Origin: Chloroflexota bacterium
GTDB lineage: Bacteria; Chloroflexota; Limnocylindria; P2-11E
Direction: 5' to 3'
Assembly: GCA_027310565.1 (NCBI GenBank)
Contig: DAIDAP010000001.1
Location: 175,032 to 239,031, forward strand
DNA length: 64,000 nt
Part shown: positions 49,488-59,217 of the stretch, piece after piece
Layout: each line of letters opens with the position of its first letter
Position numbering within the stretch: the stretch's first letter is position 1
Position numbers and translations under genes: made by a program
The notes under the pieces: generated by a model
What the model was told of the DNA's origin: nothing
What the model saw: the letters and a program-made list of their open reading frames with translations, nothing else
Databases searched by the model: none

Positions 49488-51425
49488 GTGACGACGGTGC
49501 GCTACCCGGGCATGCCGGTCGTGGCCGACGGCTCCGAGGCCGTGGCCCACGTCGAGACGCGCGTGGCCGAGGCCGCCTGCGCCTATCCCATCACCCCGTC
49601 CACCACGATGGCCGCGCTGTACCAGGCGGCCGTCGCCGACGGCCGCACCGACCTCTGGGGGACGCCGCTGCGCTTCCTCGAGCCGGAGTCGGAGCACTCC
49701 TCCGCGTCGGCGGCCGAAGGCTTCGCGCTCGCCGGCGGCCGCGTCACGAACTTCACCGCGGGGCAGGGGCTCATCCTCATGAAGGAGGTCCTCTACGTCA
49801 TCGCGGGCAAGCGCCTGCCGGCCGTGTTCCACGTCGGCGCGCGGGCGCTGACGAGCCAGGCGCTGAACATCCACGCCGGCCACGACGACGTCATGGGCGT
49901 CGCCGACACCGGGTGGGGGATCCTCTTCGCGCGCAACGCCCAGGAGGCCGCGGACCTCGCGGCGATCGCGCGGCACGCGGCCGAGACCTCGGAGGTGCCG
50001 TTCCTCGTCGCGCAGGACGGCTTCCTCACGACGCACACCTTCGAGAACGTGCGGCTGCCGGAGGACGAGCTGCTGCGCGAGTACCTCGGATCGCCGCGCG
50101 AGAAGGTGCGCTCGTACTTCGAGCCGGCCGACGCGCTCATGACCGGCGTCGTGCAGAACCAGGACGCGTACATGAAGGGGAAGATCGGCCAGCGGGCCTT
50201 CTACCACCGCCTCGCCGAGAACGTGCGCCTCGCGATGCACGAGTGGACGCTGCGCACCGGCCGTCCGTACGGCCTCGTCGACGCGTACCGCTGCGACGAC
50301 GCCGAGACGATCGTCGTCGCGATGGGCACCATCGCCGACACGCTCGTCGCGGTCGTCGACGCGCTGCGCGCCGCCGGCCGCCGCGTCGGCTGCGTCGCGG
50401 TCACCGCGTACCGCCCGTTCCCCGCCGCGCGCCTCGCGTCGATCCTGCGTGATGCCCGCGCGGTGGCCGTCATCGAGCGCACCGACGAGCCCGCCGCCGC
50501 GGACAACCCGCTGACCCGCGAGGTGAAGGCCGCGCTCGCCGACGTCGCCGGCGACGGCGCGCGCATCCCGCTGGTGTTCTCCGCCGTCGCGGGGCTCGGC
50601 TCGCGCGACGTCGCGCCGGGCGACCTCGCCGCGGTCTTCGCGTGGCTCGACGAGCCGGTGCCGGCCGAGCGCCGCTTCGCGGTCCTCGGCATCGGTCACC
50701 CGCTGTCGCTCGCGCCGATCCCGCTCGACGTCCGTCCGCGCGGCGCGTTCAGCCTGCGCGGCCACTCGATCGGCGGCTTCGGCTCCGTGACCACGAACAA
50801 GCTGCTGGCGGCGCTCGTCGGCGATCTCTTCGGCCTCCACGTCCAGGCCTACCCGCGGTACGGCTCGGAGAAGAAGGGCCTTCCGACGACGTACTTCCTG
50901 ACCATCGCCGAGGAGCGGATCCGCGCGCACTCGGAGCTCGACCGGGTGGACTTCGTGCCGCTGTACGACGTCTCGGCGTTCGGCCACGGCGACCCGCTGC
51001 GCGGGCTCGCCGACGGCGGCGTGCTGTTCCTGCAGACCACGCTGACCGACCCGCGCGCGGTCTGGGCCGCGGTGCCGTCCGGGGCGCGCGCGGAGATCCT
51101 CGCGCGGCGCATCCGCATCGCCGCCCTCGATACCGCCGGCCTCGCGCGCGCTCACGCGCCGCGGCCCGACCTGCTGGTCCGGATGCAGGGCGTCGCGCTC
51201 GTCGGCGTGTTCCTGCGGCTCGCGCCGTTCGCGGAGCGCGCCGGCCTCGGCCGCGACGAGCTGCTGGCCGCGGTGCGCGAGCGCCTCGGCCGCTTCTTCG
51301 GCAAGCGCGGCGAGCGCGTCGTCGAGGCGAACCTCGAGGTGATCGCGGCCGCGTACGACGGCGTCATCGACGTGACCGCGGCGATCGGATCCGAGGCCGA
51401 GGCGGCGAGGGGGGTGCCGGTATGA
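49488..51425 (+). CDS. Pyruvate:ferredoxin oxidoreductase, fused alpha and gamma domains
   Basis: Protein of 645 residues equal to the N-terminal part of NifJ-type enzymes. ACAYPITPSTTMAALYQ, LEPESEHSSASAAEGFALAGGR and NFTAGQGLILMKEVLYV mark the alpha domain; the TPP-linked domain II follows (VVAMGTIADTLVAVVDAL, AYRPFPAA). The gamma-type domain starts near residue 410 (FSLRGHSIGGFGSVTTNKLLA). It oxidises pyruvate to acetyl-CoA and passes electrons to ferredoxin with the delta/beta protein at 51826. The stop overlaps the CBS gene (ATGA). Confidence 0.9.
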   Translation: MTTVRYPGMPVVADGSEAVAHVETRVAEAACAYPITPSTTMAALYQAAVADGRTDLWGTPLRFLEPESEHSSASAAEGFALAGGRVTNFTAGQGLILMKEVLYVIAGKRLPAVFHVGARALTSQALNIHAGHDDVMGVADTGWGILFARNAQEAADLAAIARHAAETSEVPFLVAQDGFLTTHTFENVRLPEDELLREYLGSPREKVRSYFEPADALMTGVVQNQDAYMKGKIGQRAFYHRLAENVRLAMHEWTLRTGRPYGLVDAYRCDDAETIVVAMGTIADTLVAVVDALRAAGRRVGCVAVTAYRPFPAARLASILRDARAVAVIERTDEPAAADNPLTREVKAALADVAGDGARIPLVFSAVAGLGSRDVAPGDLAAVFAWLDEPVPAERRFAVLGIGHPLSLAPIPLDVRPRGAFSLRGHSIGGFGSVTTNKLLAALVGDLFGLHVQAYPRYGSEKKGLPTTYFLTIAEERIRAHSELDRVDFVPLYDVSAFGHGDPLRGLADGGVLFLQTTLTDPRAVWAAVPSGARAEILARRIRIAALDTAGLARAHAPRPDLLVRMQGVALVGVFLRLAPFAERAGLGRDELLAAVRERLGRFFGKRGERVVEANLEVIAAAYDGVIDVTAAIGSEAEAARGVPV

Positions 51426-51829
51426 GCGCGACCACGGCGTACACGGTCGGCGAGGCGATGACGAGCGGCATCGTGACCGTCAACGCCAGCGCGCCGCTCA
51501 CCGAGGCGGCCGCCCTGATGGACGCGCACCACGTGCACGGGCTGGCGGTCGTCGACGCCACGGGCGCCGTCGTCGGGGTCCTGAGCCAGACCGATCTGCT
51601 CCGCGCGCGGGTGGTGCAGCACCTGTGGGCGAACCTCAAGCGGCTCGCGGTCCGCCACGTCATGACCGCCCCCGCGATCACGATCCCGGTCGGCGCGTCC
51701 CTCGACGACGCGGCCGAGCTCATGGAGCAGCGCCGCGTGCACCGTCTCGTCGTCGTCGGCCCGGACGGCGTGACGCCCGTCGGCGTGCTCTCGGTGAGCG
51801 ATCTCATCCACGTGATGGCGCACGAATGA
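51422..51829 (+). CDS. CBS-domain-pair protein within the pyruvate:ferredoxin oxidoreductase operon
   Basis: Protein of 135 residues made of two CBS domains (VGEAMTSGIVTVNASAPL, HHVHGLAVVDATGAVVGVLS; VRHVMTAPAITIPVGASL, RRVHRLVVVGPDGVTPVGVLS). The pair should bind an adenine nucleotide. It is placed between the two enzyme subunit genes with ATGA overlaps on both sides, so it is made in step with them and may regulate them. A stand-alone CBS protein (Hrp1) is a known DosR-regulon member in mycobacteria. Confidence 0.92.
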   Translation: MSATTAYTVGEAMTSGIVTVNASAPLTEAAALMDAHHVHGLAVVDATGAVVGVLSQTDLLRARVVQHLWANLKRLAVRHVMTAPAITIPVGASLDDAAELMEQRRVHRLVVVGPDGVTPVGVLSVSDLIHVMAHE

Positions 51830-53493
51830 CGCTCACCAAGGAGCCGGGCACCCCGATGGAGACGCACGCGATCGCGGACGCGGAGCACCTCTTCGACGTG
51901 CACGCGTACGTCGACGACTTCAACGACGCGGTCCTCGGCGCCTACGCGGCGACGCCCGGCGCCGACGCGCTCCCGTCGGACCGCGGCGTGGCGCGCAGCA
52001 TCGTCCCGCCGGGCACGGCGGCGACGCGCGACTTCAGCCACCTCGCCCCGAAGATCCCGGAGTTCATCGCCGACCGCTGCGTCGGCTGCATGTCGTGCGT
52101 GAACACGTGCCCCGACACCGCGATCCTGGCGGTCGCGCTCGGGAAGTCGAAGGTCGCGGAGCGGATCTCGGAGTTCGCCGAGAGCGAGCCGGTCCCGGCG
52201 CGCGCGCGGGAGACCGCGGCGGCGCACTTCGCGGACACGCGCAAGTACGGCGAGGTCCCGGCGAAGAGGGGGCACGAGCCGGCGGGATTCGGCATCTTCG
52301 TCGACCCGGTGCACTGCAAGGGCTGCGGCGAGTGCGTCGAGGTGTGCGTCGCGCTCGGGTACGACGCGCTGCGTATGGTCGACAAGGTCCCGGAGGGCCG
52401 CGACGGCGAGGCGACGCTCAGCCGCTACGAGCGCGACATGCGCTTCTTCCGCACCCTCCCGCCGACGCCGCCGGAGTACCGCAACGAGAAGGCGCTCGCG
52501 GACCTCATGCTCGGCGAGCACGCGCTGGGCTACGTCGGCGGCGCCGGATCGTGCTCGGGCTGCGGCGAGGGCACCGCGATCCGGATGCTCGTGGCCGCGA
52601 CGCGCCAGATGCACGGCCCCGAGGGCATGGGCATCGTCGCGTCGACGGGGTGCAACACCGTCTTCGGCAGCACCTATCCGTACAACCCCTACCTCGTGCC
52701 GTGGACGAACTCGCTCTTCGAGAACGCACCCGCCGACGCGCTCGGCATCCGCGCGCGCTGGGACCAGGACGGTCATCCCGAGCGCCGCCTCTGGGTGATC
52801 GGCGGCGACGGCGCGATGTACGACATCGGCTTCCAGTCGCTCTCGCGCATGGTGGCGAGCGGAGCGGACGTCAAGGTCCTCGTCCTCGACACGCAGGTCT
52901 ACTCGAACACGGGCGGGCAGGCCTCGACGGCGTCCTTCGGCGGGCAGGTGACGAAGCTCTCGGCGTTCGGCAAGGCGCAGCACGGCCGGCCCGAGCGGCG
53001 CAAGGAGCTCGGCCGGATCCTCATGGCGCACGGCGAGGTGTTCGTCGCGCAGACGACGCCGGCGCATGTCAACCACTTCTACCGGGCGATCCTCGACGCG
53101 AACGCCTACCCGGGCCCGGCCGTCGTCGTGGTGTACGCGCCGTGCCAGCCCGAGCACGGCATCGCCGACGACGCGTCGAACCGTCAGGCGCGGCTCGCCG
53201 TCGACTCGCGCGCGTTCCCGCTCTTCGTCTACGACCCGCGCCGGGGTCCGACGATCCGCGAGCGGCTCTCGCTCCAGGGCAACCCCGAGCCGAAGGCCGA
53301 CTGGTCCACGCTCCCCGACGGCGCCGTGGTCGACTTCCTCACGTTCGCGCGCACCGAGGGCCGCTTCGCGCCGCACTTCGCGGCCGACGGGACGGCGAGC
53401 CCGGAGATCACGGCGACGCGCGACGAGCGTCTCGCGAACTGGCACGTCCTGCAGGAGCTCGCGGGGATCCGCGGGCCGGAGGTGACCCGATGA
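51826..53493 (+). CDS. Pyruvate:ferredoxin oxidoreductase, fused ferredoxin-type delta and beta domains
   Basis: Protein of 555 residues. Two 4Fe-4S motifs, CVGCMSCVNTCP (about residue 85) and CKGCGECVEVC (about 165), form the electron-relay domain. The beta domain binds a third cluster through CSGCGEG and thiamine diphosphate through IGGDGAMYDIG; VYSNTGGQAS is the usual TPP/pyruvate loop. Together with the 49488 product it completes a NifJ-type enzyme cut into two chains. Start ATG overlaps the CBS stop. Confidence 0.92.
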   Translation: MTLTKEPGTPMETHAIADAEHLFDVHAYVDDFNDAVLGAYAATPGADALPSDRGVARSIVPPGTAATRDFSHLAPKIPEFIADRCVGCMSCVNTCPDTAILAVALGKSKVAERISEFAESEPVPARARETAAAHFADTRKYGEVPAKRGHEPAGFGIFVDPVHCKGCGECVEVCVALGYDALRMVDKVPEGRDGEATLSRYERDMRFFRTLPPTPPEYRNEKALADLMLGEHALGYVGGAGSCSGCGEGTAIRMLVAATRQMHGPEGMGIVASTGCNTVFGSTYPYNPYLVPWTNSLFENAPADALGIRARWDQDGHPERRLWVIGGDGAMYDIGFQSLSRMVASGADVKVLVLDTQVYSNTGGQASTASFGGQVTKLSAFGKAQHGRPERRKELGRILMAHGEVFVAQTTPAHVNHFYRAILDANAYPGPAVVVVYAPCQPEHGIADDASNRQARLAVDSRAFPLFVYDPRRGPTIRERLSLQGNPEPKADWSTLPDGAVVDFLTFARTEGRFAPHFAADGTASPEITATRDERLANWHVLQELAGIRGPEVTR

Positions 53494-53696
53494 ACGCCAC
53501 CCTCGTCCCGGGCGACGCGCTGCCCACGATCGTGACCGCGATCTGGATCGTGCTCACGATCCTCGCGTTCGCTGGAGGCGCGTGGCTCCTCTCGCTCTTC
53601 CGTCACGACGAGCAGCTCGGGCTCGGAGAGAGCCTCGCGCGCCGCGAGATCGGGCTCGACGAGTTCCGCGCGAAGGCGTCGCCCATCGGGCGCTAG
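53490..53696 (+). CDS. Small single-span protein at the end of the oxidoreductase operon
   Basis: Protein of 68 residues: one span (IVTAIWIVLTILAFAGGAWLL) and a charged tail (GLGESLARREIGLDEFRAKA) that resembles a SHOCT-type short helix pair. ATG overlaps the previous stop (ATGA), so it belongs to the operon. It may anchor the enzyme to the membrane; that is a guess. Confidence 0.75.
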   Translation: MNATLVPGDALPTIVTAIWIVLTILAFAGGAWLLSLFRHDEQLGLGESLARREIGLDEFRAKASPIGR

Positions 53697-54459
53697 GCCG
53701 CGGTCGCCCGGCTGGTTGGTCGCCGGGTGCTCGCTGGGCGTCCCGGCGGCGCGCGACGCGGCTGCGCCGGTCGGCGTCCCCGCATCGGGCACGGCGAGCG
53801 CCACGCCGCGGCCGACGAACCCGACGCACGACGTCCTCTATGTGCGCACGTTCGACGGTCAGATCCCCGGTCGGGACCGCGGCGTCGAACCGGAAAACGC
53901 CGCGACTGCGAAAGTGCGGAGACTTCTTTCCGGACGTCGACCTCGGTGAAGGTGCGCCCATCGATCAGGAGCACAGCGTCCACGTGATCCGCGCTGGACC
54001 TCCGACGCCGCCGCCGGCCACGTCGAAGCGAAGTCCGCGGCCATCTGAGTCGCCTCGAGGATGCGCCGCTCCTCGGGCTTATGCTCGACGGGCCCGAACT
54101 GCTCGCGCAGATCTGTCAGCTGATATGGCGTGGCCGGTCAACTCCCATCAGTGGCCCGAGCGCAAACGCAAGAGGGAGCGCGCGGACACGTGGCAGCGGT
54201 GCTTCGCCACGCTGATATCCGCGGATCGGTCCCGCATGTCGGTGGTTCGCCGGTGGCTGCCCCCACCGAGCACGTGGTTCGGACCTGGAGGTGCACCGCC
54301 TTCGTGGACGCCCTGATGCTTGGGCCAACAGGGCCCGTGAAGGAGTGTTCACGTGTAGCGCGACTCCATGCCTGAGGGATCCACGGACGAACAGCAGCAC
54401 GTTCGCTCTCTTGTGCATGAGCCCGCGAGGAACGACGATTGTGCGCCGTGAGGAAGCAC
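53697..54459. other. Non-coding or decayed stretch at the start of an AT-richer island
   Basis: No convincing intact gene. At 53716 a frame reads LVAGCSLGVPAARDAAAPVG and goes on to THDVLYVRTFDGQ before losing sense. It looks like a lipoprotein with its signal start and its 3' part missing. On the minus strand, short protein-like pieces in different frames (LTDLREQFGPVEHKPEERRI near 54100; VDAVLLIDGRTFTEVDVRK near 53960) suggest another broken gene. Base composition falls from here to about 57.4 kb. Confidence 0.5.
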
Positions 54460-55242
54460 ATGCGCGGACGAGGCGTTGCGTCGTTCAGATCGCGTTTGGC
54501 CAGCGGGCTGACGATCTTGGTGACGATCGTGGCTTCCGCCGTCTTCGTCACCGAGCCGGCGATGGCGTGTTACGTGAATTACACCCCCTACCCGACGAGC
54601 CAGACCGTCGATGATCCGTACACTTTCGTCTGGGGACAGCTGAGCCAAGGCGGCAACTACTACTACGGCACCTACGGCCGGATCACCACAACGTCCCCGC
54701 CCGACCCGCGCGATTCCCAGATGCAGCAGAACGCGTACATGCACGTCAACGCGTTCGTCGCGAGCCAGCAGGTCGGCACCGGCACGGTGAACTGCTGTTG
54801 GTCGAATACAGGTTGGTATGTCGGCTACGGTCGGAACGGCGTCGTCAAGACAACACCGACGGCCTACGCGGAGCTGGTGGACTTCACGGGTCCAGGCGGA
54901 TCCATCGACTGGGTCTACGGTCGTTACCGCTGGGACGCCTACTGGTACTACGGCGGCGTCTGGAAGTTCGGAGGCTACTCCGAGCTAACCGTTACGACCA
55001 CGGAGTCGGCGGCGGCGGGCGAGGCGACGAACGCGATCTCCGCTCCCGGTCAGCGCAACCAGTGCAAGAAGGAATCGAACAACGGCGACAACATCATGAG
55101 TTCCCTCAGCCTGTACGTCGGCGGGAGCGGCTGGACTTTCTGGTCTCCGGGCTACGGCCGCTGGGCGGACATCGTCACAGACCCGCCCTACCGCCGCACC
55201 GCGATCACCGACTATACGGACCAGGGCGTTGGAGGTCCTTAA
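54460..55242 (+). CDS. Secreted aromatic-rich protein, function unknown
   Basis: Protein of 260 residues. A signal peptide (SGLTILVTIVASAVFVTEPAMA) precedes a mature chain starting near CYVNYTPYPT that is rich in Tyr, Trp, Gly and Thr (GGNYYYGTYGRITTT, RYRWDAYWYYGG, GSGWTFWSPGYGRWAD), as in extracellular beta-strand proteins. ATG 54460 is likely; GTG 54448 after GACGAT is an alternative. Codon choice is less GC-rich than in the rest of the window, which points to acquisition by transfer. The next gene starts immediately after the stop. Confidence 0.7.
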   Translation: MRGRGVASFRSRLASGLTILVTIVASAVFVTEPAMACYVNYTPYPTSQTVDDPYTFVWGQLSQGGNYYYGTYGRITTTSPPDPRDSQMQQNAYMHVNAFVASQQVGTGTVNCCWSNTGWYVGYGRNGVVKTTPTAYAELVDFTGPGGSIDWVYGRYRWDAYWYYGGVWKFGGYSELTVTTTESAAAGEATNAISAPGQRNQCKKESNNGDNIMSSLSLYVGGSGWTFWSPGYGRWADIVTDPPYRRTAITDYTDQGVGGP

Positions 55243-56341
55243 GTGCGTCAGGTAGCGCCGAGGACCTGGCTGCTGTCTGGCGCGCTCGTGGCCGCGATCG
55301 CGGCGGCTGTGGGTGTCTCCCGCGTGAGCGCGAGCGCTCCGGCGGCACCTGTGGCGGACGTCACTCCGGGCATCGCGCCTCTCGCCGTCTTGCCTGATGA
55401 CGCCCAGCCGATCGCCGCCGCGCTCCAGTTCCGACGGCGTCGCCGTCCTGGTGCAGAAACCCGGCAGCGTTGTCCTGACCCTCATGCATGTGGCGCTTGA
55501 TGGGAGCGTCAGGCAGGCCGCACTTCCGGTCGAGGGGGCGGGCTTGTGGGCCGCCATCGCAACGTCTGAAGATGGCCAGACGTGGATCGGAGCCCAAGAC
55601 AAGCTGCTCAGGATCGACGCAGCAGGTTCGCAGAGCGTGTTCGCTCTGCCGGCGCCCGCGTATCCTCTCACCGGCCCTGTTGCCGGTCCGTCGTCGCCGA
55701 TGGGCCCCATCGAGACGGGACAGATCACCGCGCTGGCGGCCCTCGATGGCGCGGTCTACGTCGGTCGGGCGGGTCAAGCGGAGCTGACGCGCTTCGATGT
55801 CTCCTCGCGTTCGTTCGATCAGATCGCTCTGCCCGGCGGAACGGGCGACGTCGCGTCTCTTGTCGTCAGCGGTCCGCACCAGCTCGCGTTCACAGTCAAC
55901 CGCTCGGGCACCGTTCCGGGCCGTCTCAACGATGTGCTGGGCTTCGTGGACACGCGTACAGGTGCCATCGCCGCGGTGCCCCGTCCAGCGCGGGCCATCG
56001 CGGCCAATGGCTCCGAACTCGCCGTGAGCTCTGCCGGTGTGGGCCTATTCGACTCAAGCGGCCGGGCGCTCCGCGATGAGACCCGGGGCACTTTCGACCT
56101 ATCGAGCCTGGCTCTGACCCAGACCGGCGTGACTAAGCTCCGTGCAAGCGGCACTCATGAGATCGTGTCGCTGGACCGCTCAGGGAGGGAGCTCGCACGG
56201 CAGGTCTATCGCGTCCCGATCCTGCCCCGACGGACGGGGGTTGTTCCCTACACCGCTCGCTGGGCGTTCGCGCTCGTCGACCGTGCTGGTGCCCTGTGGT
56301 TCGCCGCGCAGGGCCGGCCGGAGATCTATCGCGTTCAGTAG
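55243..56341 (+). pseudogene. Exported beta-propeller-like protein gene with a frameshift
   Basis: The first frame (from 55243, abutting the previous stop) gives a signal anchor, WLLSGALVAAIAAAVGVSRV, and reads on to PIAAALQ. The protein then continues in the next frame as SDGVAVLVQKPGSVVLTLMH to a stop at 56341. The shift is at about 55427-55431, where one extra base would explain it. The long second part has repeated blades (TWIGAQDKLLRI, VYVGRAGQAELTRF, LWFAAQGRPEIYRV). It could be a recent mutation or a sequence error. Confidence 0.65.
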
Positions 56342-57392
56342 GCCTCTCGCGCTCGGAGCAGCCCTCCTCGTCACTGCGCTGCTCGCCGGTGCGACTCTAC
56401 TCGTCGTTCTTCCGCGCGCGTCGGGGGTCGTGCCCGCTGGGACTGGGCACCCCGAGGCTACCGGCGCGGCGGAAACCGCGATGCCGATCAATTGCCTCAC
56501 AGCGGTCGGACCGAGCGACCAAGATGCCGGGTTCACACTCGCGTGGTCTCCGAGCGGTCGTCAGCTTGCGTTCGACCGTCCCCTGCGCGACACGCGGGGT
56601 CGACCGATCGGGCATGAAACGACCGTTCTGGAGATCCCGGGTTACTCCCGATGGACGGTCGAAGGCGGCTCTGCTCGATGGTCCGGTAGCGGTGCATTCA
56701 TTGCGACGCTCGACCAAACCCGCGTCCGGGTATGGGATGCCAGGACGCACGCGCTGATCGGCGCAACCGACGAGCTGCAGTTCCCGGCCTTCGCGTGGCG
56801 AGGGGACGAGCTCGTGTACGCGGCGGCGGGGACACTGCGATCGTGGTCGCCGGGATCTGGCTCCCGACAGCTTGCGCCACTCCGCGCCCTCCGCGTGCCC
56901 GTAGATCACGCCGACCTGTCCTTCAGCGCCGACGGCGACTACTTCGCACTGGTGACGTTCGATGATTCGGCCAAGGCGCAAGATCTCGTTGTCGGGCAGG
57001 TCGCTTCGGGCGACGGAATCCCCGAGAGCGCCCCTGCCCGCGGCCTGTGGTGGTCGACCCGAGGCCATCGACTGCTGCTGGCGAAGGAGAACGGGTTCGA
57101 GATGAGACCTATCGGCCAGGCGCCGCCCACGCAGGTGACCGGCGATGGCCGCACGATGTTCGGGTGGGATGTCGATGGTTCGGGTGCACTGCTGGGTCGA
57201 CTGGGCCGACCGGATGAGACGGCAATGTGGCTGGAGAGATGGGACGGCGTCTCGTCGCGACCGCGCGTACGCGTGCCACGTGGCACGATGACCCTGGCTC
57301 TCAGCCCTGACGGCCAGTTCCTGGCGACACAATTCCTCCAGCCGGGGGGTGGCGCATCGCTGCAGGTACTTTCCTGCGCCCTCGATCGGTGA
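56289..57392 (+). CDS. Membrane-anchored WD40/TolB-like beta-propeller protein
   Basis: About 367 residues: basic start, one span (LALGAALLVTALLAGATLLVVL), then a propeller-like domain with blades such as FTLAWSPSGRQLAF, VRVWDARTHALIGA, LSFSADGDYFALVTF and LALSPDGQFLATQF. GTG 56289 (or 56283) overlaps the end of the previous gene by about 50 bp. Third gene of the island operon and related in style to its neighbour. Function unknown; possibly a surface or signalling protein. Confidence 0.65.
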   Translation: MPCGSPRRAGRRSIAFSRPLALGAALLVTALLAGATLLVVLPRASGVVPAGTGHPEATGAAETAMPINCLTAVGPSDQDAGFTLAWSPSGRQLAFDRPLRDTRGRPIGHETTVLEIPGYSRWTVEGGSARWSGSGAFIATLDQTRVRVWDARTHALIGATDELQFPAFAWRGDELVYAAAGTLRSWSPGSGSRQLAPLRALRVPVDHADLSFSADGDYFALVTFDDSAKAQDLVVGQVASGDGIPESAPARGLWWSTRGHRLLLAKENGFEMRPIGQAPPTQVTGDGRTMFGWDVDGSGALLGRLGRPDETAMWLERWDGVSSRPRVRVPRGTMTLALSPDGQFLATQFLQPGGGASLQVLSCALDR

Positions 57393-57461
57393 GGGCCGCC
57401 ATCCGAGCCCGAGCGCCGGCCTCGTCGATGTCGGCGAGGGGCTCGATCTAGGTAGCCGCGC

Positions 57462-57656
57462 TCAGACGTCGTCGAGGCCGAGCCAGCCGGTGAGCAGCTT
57501 GGCGTCGCACACGACGTAGCGCGGCGGCTCCGCCGGGTCGCGGTCGACGAGACGCCCGCAGGCGAGGCAGCGGTCGAGCGATACCTCGCGGTCGCGCAGC
57601 GGACACAGCACCTTGCCGTTCGCTCCGGTGACCGCGTGCCGCTCGTACGAGATCAC
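57462..57656 (-). CDS. Small zinc-ribbon protein (CxxCGRL family), likely DosR-type regulon member
   Basis: Protein of 64 residues: VLCPLRDREVSLDRCLACGR and YVVCDAKLL give four Cys in the same order as the paralogue at 34497-34721. GTG 57656 is preferred over the ATG at 57731 because CAGGCT (57669-57664, minus) lies seven bases before it and DosR-like boxes fall at -42.5 and -64.5; the ATG would lie upstream of the boxes. Divergent from the malic enzyme gene. Confidence 0.65.
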   Translation of the reverse strand: MISYERHAVTGANGKVLCPLRDREVSLDRCLACGRLVDRDPAEPPRYVVCDAKLLTGWLGLDDV

Positions 57657-57691
57657 GTACGCCAGCCTGCGCGTCCGGCCGGGCGGGCCAA

Positions 57692-57727
57692 GTGCCGAAG
57701 GGTCGCGGCCCCAGGGCCGAACGGCCC
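57692..57727. promoter_or_regulatory. Tandem DosR-like boxes shared by zinc-ribbon and malic enzyme genes
   Basis: GTGCCGAAGGGTCG (57692-57705, three mismatches) and GGGCCGAACGGCCC (57714-57727, perfect) are centred 22 bp apart. They lie at -42.5 and -64.5 from GTG 57656 on the minus strand and at -65.5 and -43.5 from ATG 57764 on the plus strand. The arrangement mirrors that at 44415-44450, including the shared AAGTGCCG. Confidence 0.65.
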
Positions 57728-57763
57728 TCACCCCACCGCACGGCGCGGCCTAGCTTCGTGGAG

Positions 57764-59199
<1,436 letters not shown>

Positions 59200-59203
<4 letters not shown>

Positions 59204-59216
59204 TGTCGCGACGCTA
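59200..59216. repeat. CTAG-type element remnant
   Basis: CTAGTGTCGCGACGCTA is nearly palindromic (TAGTGTCG against CGACGCTA). Its TAG at 59201-59203 is the malic enzyme stop codon, and the ATG of the P-type ATPase follows directly at 59218. It looks like the two ends of a CTAG element with the middle lost. Confidence 0.5.
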
Positions 59217-59217
59217 A

